Below, in pieces: positions 28,049-36,060 of a stretch of 64,000 bases of DNA. The first letter of the stretch is position 1. Every line of letters begins with the position of its first letter. The DNA comes from Planctomycetota bacterium (lineage in GTDB: Bacteria; Planctomycetota; Planctomycetia; Pirellulales; Pirellulaceae), in contig JABAAE010000001.1 of NCBI GenBank assembly GCA_014238905.1, positions 44,612 through 108,611 of the forward strand. The letters run 5' to 3'. A program made the translations under genes and the position numbers. The notes under the pieces were generated by a model. That model had not been told where the DNA came from and did not search any database. It worked only from the letters and a program-made list of their open reading frames with translations.

Positions 28049-29569
28049 GTGATTGCTCAAGACAAAAAGGTAGTGGTAATTGGGAGTGGATTGGGTGGAT
28101 TGGCAGCAGCCTGTGTCACGGCCGCCCGCGGTTACCAAGTGACTGTGGTGGAAAAAAATTCGTGGATTGGTGGCAAAGCAGCCGTTCTTGAACAGGATGG
28201 TTTTCGTTTTGATATGGGTCCCACCATTCTGACCGTACCATCGGTTTTGAAACGGATCTTTTCAGAGGCCGGCAAGGAAATGTCGGATTATCTCGATTTG
28301 ATCCCGCTGGATCCCCAATGGCGATGTTTTTTTTCGGACCAAACCCGTCTGGACCTCGTCGCGGACTTGGAACGGATGAAATCAAAGCTAAGCGATTTCT
28401 CTAACCTCTCTCAGGTCGCAGAAGGCTACGAGAAGTTCATGAAGATTTCGGAGCGGTTGCACACCGTTTCAGACCGTTTTTTCTTCTGGAAAAACGTGGG
28501 ATCCATCAGCGACACCCTCGATATGAGAAACACGTTCAATCTCTCGGTACTGGGTGATTTGCTGAGTCTCCGAATGGGGCGCACGGTCGCCGGCACGGTC
28601 CGCTCCTGCGTCAAAGACCATCGTGTCGCTCAAATGATTGATCATTTCACCCAGTACGTTGGCTCTTCTCCGGCCGCCTCGCCCGCGGTGCTCTGTGGGA
28701 TAGCAAACATGCAAACCGAAGAGGGGATTTGGTATCCGGTCGGTGGCACACGGGCGGTACCTTTGGCCTTGGAGAAACTAGCCAAGGAACTCGGAGTGGA
28801 GTTCATCACCGGTAAGCATGTTGACCAAATCTGTGAAAATGGCGGACAAGTCAATGGTGTGCAACTTGTCAGTGGAGAGCATCTACCGGCATCCGCTGTG
28901 ATCAGCAATTCCGACTCGGTTCGTATGCACCGCGAATTACTCAACGAAAAAATCGCACGAAAGTTTCTCAAACGAAGAAAATATGAACCAGCCTGTTCAG
29001 GCGTTGTCCTGTATCTTGGCCTCAAAGAGAAATACGATCAGCTGCTACACCACAATTTCGTTTTCTCCAAGGATCCGGAAATCGAATTCGACGAGATCTA
29101 CCGTCAGGGAATCCCCGCAGCCGACCCTTCCTGCTATGTTTGCGCCCCCTCTTGCTCAGAGCCCTCGGTCGCGCCTGATGGCGGTGAGTCGCTCTACATC
29201 CTTGTCCACACTCCCTACCTTCGAAAAAATCACCAGTGGACAAAGATGCTACCGGACTACCGAAAAACGATCTTGCAGAAGCTCGCCGACACCGCTGGGA
29301 TGCACGATATCGAATCCAGAATCGTCACCGAAAATGTATTAACACCTCAAGATATCCAGGATCGGTACCACGTCCTCGATGGCGCGATTTACGGATTGGC
29401 CAGCCATGGTCGCTTCTTTGGAGCATTCAAGCCCGGAAACCGAAGCCTCGATGTTGACGGGCTTTACCTGGCGGGAGGTTCCGCTCATCCAGGACCGGGA
29501 ATGCCGATGGTCATGATGTCCGGCTGGATCGCCGCCGACACTCTGGATCAAGATTTCATGTCCAATTAG
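28049..29569 (+). CDS. CrtI/CrtP-like carotenoid desaturase or oxidase (second of two)
   Basis: This is a 506-residue paralogue of the preceding gene. It starts at GTG 28049 with AAAGGA seven nt upstream. The FAD fold reads VVVIGSGLGGLAAACVTAARG, followed by VVEKNSWIGGKAAVLEQDGFRFDMGPTILTVP, and the C-terminal motif is LYLAGGSAHPGPGMPMVMMSGWIAAD. The two copies differ enough that they likely perform successive steps, such as desaturation and terminal oxidation. Catalysis needs FAD and probably membrane-bound substrate. Confidence 0.9.
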   Translation: MIAQDKKVVVIGSGLGGLAAACVTAARGYQVTVVEKNSWIGGKAAVLEQDGFRFDMGPTILTVPSVLKRIFSEAGKEMSDYLDLIPLDPQWRCFFSDQTRLDLVADLERMKSKLSDFSNLSQVAEGYEKFMKISERLHTVSDRFFFWKNVGSISDTLDMRNTFNLSVLGDLLSLRMGRTVAGTVRSCVKDHRVAQMIDHFTQYVGSSPAASPAVLCGIANMQTEEGIWYPVGGTRAVPLALEKLAKELGVEFITGKHVDQICENGGQVNGVQLVSGEHLPASAVISNSDSVRMHRELLNEKIARKFLKRRKYEPACSGVVLYLGLKEKYDQLLHHNFVFSKDPEIEFDEIYRQGIPAADPSCYVCAPSCSEPSVAPDGGESLYILVHTPYLRKNHQWTKMLPDYRKTILQKLADTAGMHDIESRIVTENVLTPQDIQDRYHVLDGAIYGLASHGRFFGAFKPGNRSLDVDGLYLAGGSAHPGPGMPMVMMSGWIAADTLDQDFMSN

Positions 29570-29931
29570 ACAGGTTAAAGCCGGTAACCTAAAGTCACCC
29601 TGAATCGATCCCTGGCAGCATAATCCTGTGGCTCAGCTCGCACCCCGGCTCCATGTAACCGTCTGAATCCAAACCGTAAGCCATCTGTTAGTGGCGTTGA
29701 GTCTTCTGGACCCGACGAGCCGGCGAACTCTGCTTAATCCTCGAATCCTGCCAGCCAAGAGAAAGAAAGCGTTGCAGGTCGCCACCCGAATTCTAAAAGA
29801 TTGTCGGTTTTGCACCTTAGGATTCGACGGTTGGAACCTTATAATTGCGGAGCGTAACCTTCGCGTTCTGGCAATTTTTTTTGCCAAATTAATTTTTGAC
29901 GCCCTGACAAATTTTCTCAGAGACAAAACCT
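29570..29931. other. intergenic region upstream of ribBA
   Basis: This stretch of 362 bases starts with a weak 6-bp hairpin (AGGTTA / TAACCT, 29572-29590). A TATAAT at 29840-29845 could be the -10 element for ribBA, but no good -35 lies at the right distance. I looked for the conserved pieces of an FMN riboswitch and did not see them. Confidence 0.4.
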
Positions 29932-31188
29932 ATGGCGGACGATCCTCAATTCTCATCTATCCCGGCGGCGGTAGAAGCCATTCGGCTTGGCAAGGTCGTC
30001 ATTGTGCTGGACGATGAGGGACGAGAAAATGAGGGGGATTTCGTTTGTGCAGCCGAATTGGCGACAACTGAAAGCATTAATTTTCTCATGAGCGGAAGGG
30101 GCGATTTCTGTATGCCGGTTCTGCCGGAGGTCTGCAAACGCCTTGAACTCAAACCACTGACCGAAGAAAACACAACGAGTTTGGGTACCGCTTTTGTCAC
30201 ACCACTAGATCATGTTTCAGCCAAGACAGGTATCACGGCGGAAGAACGAGCAAAGTGTGTTCGCGAAATCGTCCATCCCGATTCGACTCCGGAGGATTTT
30301 GTTCGCCCCGGGCACGTTCACTTGCTTACCGCCAAAGAAGGTGGTGTTCTCAGGCGTGCCGGGCATACCGAGGCGGCTGTCGACTTGGCGAGAATGGCTG
30401 GACTGGCCCCCGCCGGTGTTCTGTGTGAGGTTCTGGATGAGACCGGTGATCGGGCAACCCGAGACCAGCTCTTTGAGGTCGCCCACCAACATCAATTGGA
30501 AATCATTACGATCGAGGATCTGATCGCATATCGTCGTGTCAATGAAAAATTGGTTTCCCAGTCATCATCGGCCAAACTTCCTACAAAACATGGTGAATTT
30601 CAGATTGTCGTTTTTGACGTTCAATATGAAAATCAAAATCCAATTGCACTGGTTCTGGGCAATCCATCAGAGAGTCAACAGCCACCACTGGTTCGCATGC
30701 ACTCAAGTTGTTTTACCGGAGACCTGATCAATTCACTCAGATGTGATTGCGGTGACCAATTAAACATGGCTCTGGAAATGATTGGCAGCGAAGGGGTCGG
30801 TGTGCTGGTCTATCTTCCCCAGGAAGGACGGGGAATCGGCTTGGCTCAAAAAATCAAGGCTTACGCACTACAAGACCAGGGTATGGATACCGTCGAGGCC
30901 AACCACGCGCTGGGTTTTAAAGCAGACATGCGAGACTACGGAATCGGTATTCAAATCCTGAAGGACCTTGGACTGGACAAGATCCGCCTACTGACCAACA
31001 ACCCTAAAAAAGCTGCTGCTTTTAACCTTCGCGGGTTCAATCTTTCAGTCACCGACCAGGTTCCTATTCGGGCATCGGTCAACGAGTTTAACGCGGATTA
31101 CCTGGCTGCTAAACGGGACAAGATGGGACATGTTTTACCTGAGGATCAGAGCGAATCCGAAGAGTCCAGCTTGAAAAACCAGCATTAA
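29932..31188 (+). CDS. ribBA: bifunctional 3,4-dihydroxy-2-butanone 4-phosphate synthase / GTP cyclohydrolase II
   Basis: This enzyme makes both riboflavin precursors. The N-terminal RibB domain (about residues 8-205) converts ribulose 5-phosphate to dihydroxybutanone phosphate and shows the acidic motif DDEGRENEGDFVCAAE and the AGHTEAAVDLARMAG stretch. The C-terminal RibA domain (about 215-400) opens the GTP imidazole ring. Its zinc cysteines are C260, C271 and C273 (HSSCFTGDLINSLRCDCGDQL in outline), followed by YLPQEGRGIGLAQKIKAYALQD and the late LLTNNPKKAAAF. The fusion is standard. FMN and FAD from this pathway would serve the flavin desaturases upstream, but the 360-bp gap argues against one operon. 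Confidence 0.97.
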   Translation: MADDPQFSSIPAAVEAIRLGKVVIVLDDEGRENEGDFVCAAELATTESINFLMSGRGDFCMPVLPEVCKRLELKPLTEENTTSLGTAFVTPLDHVSAKTGITAEERAKCVREIVHPDSTPEDFVRPGHVHLLTAKEGGVLRRAGHTEAAVDLARMAGLAPAGVLCEVLDETGDRATRDQLFEVAHQHQLEIITIEDLIAYRRVNEKLVSQSSSAKLPTKHGEFQIVVFDVQYENQNPIALVLGNPSESQQPPLVRMHSSCFTGDLINSLRCDCGDQLNMALEMIGSEGVGVLVYLPQEGRGIGLAQKIKAYALQDQGMDTVEANHALGFKADMRDYGIGIQILKDLGLDKIRLLTNNPKKAAAFNLRGFNLSVTDQVPIRASVNEFNADYLAAKRDKMGHVLPEDQSESEESSLKNQH

Positions 31189-31228
31189 AAGTCGTGCCAA
31201 CCTCCAGCCAGCGACAGCCGGCCAATCG

Positions 31229-31264
31229 GTGATTCCCACTGTGATTCCCACTGTGATTCCCACT
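31229..31264. repeat. tandem repeat, 12 bp x 3
   Basis: The unit GTGATTCCCACT occurs three times exactly (31229, 31241, 31253) between the convergent ribBA and pseudokinase genes. Confidence 0.92.
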
Positions 31265-31275
31265 GGTGGCATCAG

Positions 31276-34200
31276 CTACTGTGGCACAAACTGCTTTGGC
31301 AAAGTGTAACCTTCTCGGGCAGCCGCCTTACGCGTGGTAATCAGAACTGATTTTTTAGATGGATCCGAGGGATCTGGGTTGAGAACCACCCAAATCAATT
31401 TAGTCTTGGGATCATTGGGACCAGTGGATGTTTTGTCCGGATTTGCTCGAAATACAAATTCCGCCAGAATATCACCCAGTGATTTGTTGTCCACTTTAAA
31501 ATCAACCAAACGTTGGTTTTTCGTGATCCCATCTTCCATCAAATGAGTCCCGTTAATTTGAATTGTGAAATCAAACGGTAGCTTTGGGAAATCGTCCTTA
31601 ATTTCCTCGACGATCTTGTCGACCGCCACATTCAAATCGTCATTACCAATTTCGATGTTACGAACGGTACCCAGTAATTCCTCAATCGTTTGCGGAGTTT
31701 TTGACGTCGGCGTGACGACCGGTCCGGACTCTCCAGAACCATCGGCAAACGCCAGAGTATACTCCAATCCACCCAGTAAATTGTGAAGTGCAAAATCCTC
31801 CTGCCAACAATTCAAAATAGTCATTTTCTCCTCCACGCCTACACGGGTAGATTTGGAAAAACTCTTTATCCAATCAGGTATTTCCCGGGCAACTTTTTTC
31901 CAGTGGCGATCCGGATCAATGTCGAGCATCAAGTTATCGACCAGCGCAGGAGCTGCCTGAATTCGGCCGCGAAGCTCATCGGCAAGCGTAAACGGATCCT
32001 TAGCAAGCTGAGGATTCAAACCAGCCTCAAAATACGCATCCCCCTGATCCAGATGGACACTCAAATACGCGGCCTGAATTTGATCGTCACCTCCAATGAT
32101 CCAATTCATCAGATCAAGAATGCCCGCCCACTGACCAACAAACAACGTTCGCCCACTAGGACTGGTCAAATCAGCCGGCGTGACTATCAAATTGACTTGC
32201 CGGCGTGAATCAGTATTTCGCAACAATCTGGACACGCCGGCCGACAATAGGACCCCACCATTATCCAGCAGGTCTGTGATAAGGCTCTCCGGGGCGACAA
32301 GAAACTGGTGGATCTCCGAATCCTGATCCGGGGAATAGTAGGACCACCCGTTAGACGAATTGTAATAGGTCCCCTTGGCTGTTTCCTGTTTGGAACAATC
32401 ACCCCATTTGGCAAGCCAGTAGACCAAAGGTTTTTTATCAACCGGTTCCACCAAAAAAGACCCCAGCAGCTGATCCTGCCCAGACACATTATTGTCATGA
32501 ATCGAAAAGGCCAACGTTTCGGCCTCTTTCCAACTGATCCCAGCAGCTTTGGAAAAGATGGAGGTTTTTTCTGCAAAATCGGGACCCAGACTCCTGGCAA
32601 CCAGATTTTCTGTGTCATTGGAAAACAATTCAGCCCCTCGAACCCTCAACATTAACCGCATCCCTGCTGGCACCAAATCGATGACTACCGGATCACCTGC
32701 GGTCGGTGTTTCCCACAGGGTCCGTTGATCGTCCACTACAAATTGATTGGTGGTCGCCTCGCTTTTATTTTTTCCATCATCGGGTTTATTCTTTCCTTCA
32801 GAATGGCCTGGCTGATCTTCGCCATCCTCCACATCCTTTGAATCGGCCGCAGTCTGTGATCCGAATTGATCGCGATATTTGACAAAAAGGAAGATCCCCG
32901 GAATCGCCAACACCAGCAAGGTGATTCCAATTGGGATTAAAGTTTTCTTGATCGACGATTTCTGCCTTTGGCGGAAACTCGTTGTGGCGCTCTTGTCATC
33001 CTCACTCACTGTCAATCCAATTTTGGACTCGGCGGATTGATTCACAGCGGGTGACATTCCGGCATTGGATGATTGCTGAAAATTGCTTCCGACAGCGTCA
33101 GCCGACGAGGGCACAGTTGCCGCAGCAGCAACCGGTCGAACTTCCTGTTGCAGGTTGACGTTGGCACCCGGAGGATCGGACGGATCCATGGTTGGAACCT
33201 GGCTTGCAGAACCACCAATACCCGTTCCTGCAGGACTGGCAACGACCGGCGGCGCTGGCGGACTCTCGAATCTTGAATTCGACTGAGTTGCGCGAATCGC
33301 CTGGTCAAATTTGGCGAACGTCTTCGGTTGGGGTGGTGCGTTTGGTTTTGTATTTCCGGGATCCGGCAACGCATCAAGTTGCTTCAACACATCGGCCATG
33401 GTTTGAAATCGAAGACTACGATCCTTTGCCATCATAAAATAAACAAATTGCGCCAACTTCTTGTCGTATCCAAGATTTTCAAGTGGTTTAACACGCTGCG
33501 TTGCATGCTGCTGTATTCTCTCTTGAACATCCCCAATAGGAAAAGGAGGTTTCCCAACCAGCAATTCATAAAAAAGACAACCCAAAGCGTAGATGTCCGT
33601 TAGAACGTCAGGATGACTATTGGGACCAGCCAATTCCGGAGCAGAATAGTCCACCAACCCACCGCCAATACTGGAATCCTGGTGCGTAGTAATCAGTGGT
33701 ACGAATTGATAATCAGGGTCCAGGAAAAGCTTGATGGCATTCCCATTTTCTGCCACCCAGACATTTTTGGTGGCAACATGTCCATGAACGTTGCCGGTCT
33801 GGTGAATCGTTTGCAGGGCAAGCCCGATGCGGCGAATCACATCACATGCGGATTTTGGCTTGAGATGACCCGTTCTTGCCAAAACTTCCGTTAGCGGTTT
33901 ACTCCGAAAGTCTTCCAACACCATGAATTTGAATTCGCCGGTATCCACGGCCTCAAAGCAACGAACGATGTAGGGCGATGCAAATTGCGTGCAGGCAATG
34001 GCCGCTCGGTTGAGACTCTTCCATCGAAGATCAACATCATCGCCAGAAAAAAAACTCAATACAACCGGATGTTTGCTCGCCACATGCTTTGCAAAAAACC
34101 CCCCCTCGAAATGCCCCTTTGCGACCCGCTCCTGAACCTGGTAGTCGCCATATTGAAATGGCCCATTGTGTCCAGCTTCGAAAACCTTGGCGTGATAACC

Positions 34201-34350
34201 AGTGATCGCTGTTTTTCCAACCAGCCACTTCAACAGGTCTTGGTGCGTAGGAGGATTGCGAATAAATTCTGACTGCAGTTCCAATAGATCCTCGGCCGGC
34301 AGCAGATCTCCAGCAGCAATGAGTTTCCAAAGATTGTCGTTATCGTTCAT
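31276..34350 (-). CDS. membrane-anchored protein kinase homologue lacking catalytic residues (pseudokinase)
   Basis: This 1024-residue protein has a kinase-like domain at about residues 69-335. The glycine-rich strand is degraded (VAKGHFEGGFFAKH). The beta-3 segment reads PVVLSFF, with Ser99 where Lys is required. The catalytic loop reads VHGHVATKN, so the HRD aspartate is His191 and the following Lys is Ala193. DFG is replaced by D211-P-D. The fold-defining parts remain: YSAPEL (235-240), DIYALGCLFYELLVGKPPF and a C-terminal lobe. A Pro/Ser/Ala-rich linker (335-465), one transmembrane helix (about 472-495) and an acidic Lys-rich stretch follow. About 480 residues of unrecognised, probably extracytoplasmic domain end the protein. 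It likely binds a partner or ligand without phosphorylating it. Promoter divergent from gdhA. Confidence 0.88.
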   Translation of the reverse strand: MNDNDNLWKLIAAGDLLPAEDLLELQSEFIRNPPTHQDLLKWLVGKTAITGYHAKVFEAGHNGPFQYGDYQVQERVAKGHFEGGFFAKHVASKHPVVLSFFSGDDVDLRWKSLNRAAIACTQFASPYIVRCFEAVDTGEFKFMVLEDFRSKPLTEVLARTGHLKPKSACDVIRRIGLALQTIHQTGNVHGHVATKNVWVAENGNAIKLFLDPDYQFVPLITTHQDSSIGGGLVDYSAPELAGPNSHPDVLTDIYALGCLFYELLVGKPPFPIGDVQERIQQHATQRVKPLENLGYDKKLAQFVYFMMAKDRSLRFQTMADVLKQLDALPDPGNTKPNAPPQPKTFAKFDQAIRATQSNSRFESPPAPPVVASPAGTGIGGSASQVPTMDPSDPPGANVNLQQEVRPVAAAATVPSSADAVGSNFQQSSNAGMSPAVNQSAESKIGLTVSEDDKSATTSFRQRQKSSIKKTLIPIGITLLVLAIPGIFLFVKYRDQFGSQTAADSKDVEDGEDQPGHSEGKNKPDDGKNKSEATTNQFVVDDQRTLWETPTAGDPVVIDLVPAGMRLMLRVRGAELFSNDTENLVARSLGPDFAEKTSIFSKAAGISWKEAETLAFSIHDNNVSGQDQLLGSFLVEPVDKKPLVYWLAKWGDCSKQETAKGTYYNSSNGWSYYSPDQDSEIHQFLVAPESLITDLLDNGGVLLSAGVSRLLRNTDSRRQVNLIVTPADLTSPSGRTLFVGQWAGILDLMNWIIGGDDQIQAAYLSVHLDQGDAYFEAGLNPQLAKDPFTLADELRGRIQAAPALVDNLMLDIDPDRHWKKVAREIPDWIKSFSKSTRVGVEEKMTILNCWQEDFALHNLLGGLEYTLAFADGSGESGPVVTPTSKTPQTIEELLGTVRNIEIGNDDLNVAVDKIVEEIKDDFPKLPFDFTIQINGTHLMEDGITKNQRLVDFKVDNKSLGDILAEFVFRANPDKTSTGPNDPKTKLIWVVLNPDPSDPSKKSVLITTRKAAAREGYTLPKQFVPQ

Positions 34351-34655
34351 TAAAGCAATTTTGATGCGGGCTTAAATCGGGTGGTTTCAATACGGAAGTA
34401 ACCGGTTCCTTTATACTTGGGATTTTCCAGCGGATTTCGGTTCATGGCAACTTAAGTGTAGACGGAAATTATGAAAATCTGGGGCATTGACGCTTAATTC
34501 CGTTAACTTGAGGTTGAATTTGTTGCTGAATCTGAGGATATACGCGGATCCAACAACTCGTTAAGGTAGATGCAGAGCAAATTAGCCACTGAAGTGAAAA
34601 AAAACTCTCTTTTTTTGATCTGTTCCTATCCTTTTTTTCAATCTCGAAAACATCC
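34351..34655. other. divergent promoter region (pseudokinase / gdhA)
   Basis: These 305 bases have no ORF. They should contain promoters for both flanking genes, but I see no strong sigma70 match. The 60 bases before gdhA are AT-rich. Confidence 0.45.
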
Positions 34656-35885
34656 ATGAAGGCTTTTAAGGCGGTAGAGCATTATTTTGGGAAGGCTGCG
34701 GACAAGCTCGATTTGAGCTCCGAAATGCGACAGCTGATGCTGACGCCAAAACGTGAAATCAAAGTTCAAATTCCCATTGAAATGGACGACGGTACGTTAC
34801 GCACATTCTTGGGATATCGGGTCCAGCATGATAATTCACGCGGGCCCATGAAAGGTGGACTCAGGTACCACCACGAAGTAGATCTGGACGAAGTACGAGC
34901 ACTGTCTGCCTTGATGACTTGGAAGACAGCAGTCGTCGACATCCCTTTCGGGGGGGCAAAAGGAGGAATCAATGTTGATCCGAGTGAATTAAGCCGAAAA
35001 GAAAATCAGCGTTTAACTCGGAAATTCATCGATCAAATCCATGAGGTGATCGGTCCAGACACAGACATCCCGGCGCCCGATATGGGGACCAATTCTGAAA
35101 CCATGGCCTGGATGCGGAATCAATATGAAAAGTATCACGGCTTTAATCCGGCAGTCATCACCGGCAAGCCAGTCGAGCACTATGGTGCCAAAGGCCGTGA
35201 GGAAGCGACCGGGCGAGGTGTCGGAATCCTCACATTTAAGTTGCTCAGTCGAATGCAACTCAAACCCAAAAAAACAACGGTGGCAATTCAGGGATTCGGC
35301 AACGTCGGTTTTCATGCCGCCAAGTGGTTGTACGAGTGTGAATTCAATATTGTTGCAATCAGTGATATTTCTGGAGCCTATTACTGCAAGGATGGAATCA
35401 ACATCGCTGAAGCACTCAAATATGTTCTGGAAGGTAACAACCTGGACGGATTTACCGGAGCAACAAAAATCACCAATGAAGAACTTTTGGCTTTGGATGT
35501 GGATATACTCATTCCTGCGGCAATTGGCGGCGTGATTCATTCTGGAAATGCCAGCGATGTGAAAGCCAGTATGATTATTGAAGCGGCCAACGGACCCGTG
35601 GACGCAGATGCCGATATCATCCTTGAAAAAAAAGAGATCGTAGTTCTGCCCGATATTCTGGCCAACGCCGGGGGTGTGACAGTCAGTTATTTCGAATGGG
35701 TCCAAAACCGCCAGTTCTACCAATGGGAACTCGATAGAATTCGCCAAAATCTGGAAGCGAAACTCAGTCAGGCTTTCGAATCGGTTTGGCAAACCTCCAA
35801 CGAACAACACTGCGATTTAAGAACGGCAGCCTACATGGTGGCAATTGAACGGGTCAAACAGGCCGCATCACTTGCGGGCATTTAA
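34656..35885 (+). CDS. gdhA: glutamate dehydrogenase (Glu/Leu/Phe/Val dehydrogenase family)
   Basis: This enzyme interconverts glutamate and 2-oxoglutarate plus ammonia with NAD(P). At 409 residues it matches the small hexameric class. The substrate lysines are seen in RGPMKGGLRYH (K66) and LMTWKTAV (K90), and the catalytic lysine in PFGGAKGG (K102). IPAPDMGT follows, then the nucleotide-binding GFGNVGFHAAKWL with the acidic IAISDISGAYY end. Leu or Phe dehydrogenase activity is less likely, given the close match to GDH around the lysines. It is flanked by unrelated genes, so it is monocistronic or leads a transcript into the MutS-family gene. Confidence 0.95.
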   Translation: MKAFKAVEHYFGKAADKLDLSSEMRQLMLTPKREIKVQIPIEMDDGTLRTFLGYRVQHDNSRGPMKGGLRYHHEVDLDEVRALSALMTWKTAVVDIPFGGAKGGINVDPSELSRKENQRLTRKFIDQIHEVIGPDTDIPAPDMGTNSETMAWMRNQYEKYHGFNPAVITGKPVEHYGAKGREEATGRGVGILTFKLLSRMQLKPKKTTVAIQGFGNVGFHAAKWLYECEFNIVAISDISGAYYCKDGINIAEALKYVLEGNNLDGFTGATKITNEELLALDVDILIPAAIGGVIHSGNASDVKASMIIEAANGPVDADADIILEKKEIVVLPDILANAGGVTVSYFEWVQNRQFYQWELDRIRQNLEAKLSQAFESVWQTSNEQHCDLRTAAYMVAIERVKQAASLAGI

Positions 35886-36060
35886 TGAAAACGACGTGTG
35901 GCCATCAGCGAATCCGCTTTATTGCGATGATGTCGTGGGCTATTCAATGGACCTGCCAGAGATTGGCACCGCTGACCTGAGTCAGAACCAAAGCCGTTGT
36001 CACTAGCGTCCATCGCAGGCATAGTATGATCCAACTTGAACCCAGTAAGACTATTGCATC

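Noticed and set aside
29570..29931. FMN riboswitch upstream of ribBA
   Set aside because: I searched the leader for the conserved FMN aptamer segments and did not find them; only a weak 6-bp hairpin is present.
35013..35810. Minus-strand ORF of 265 codons
   Set aside because: It lies fully antisense to gdhA, a certain gene, and has no family resemblance.
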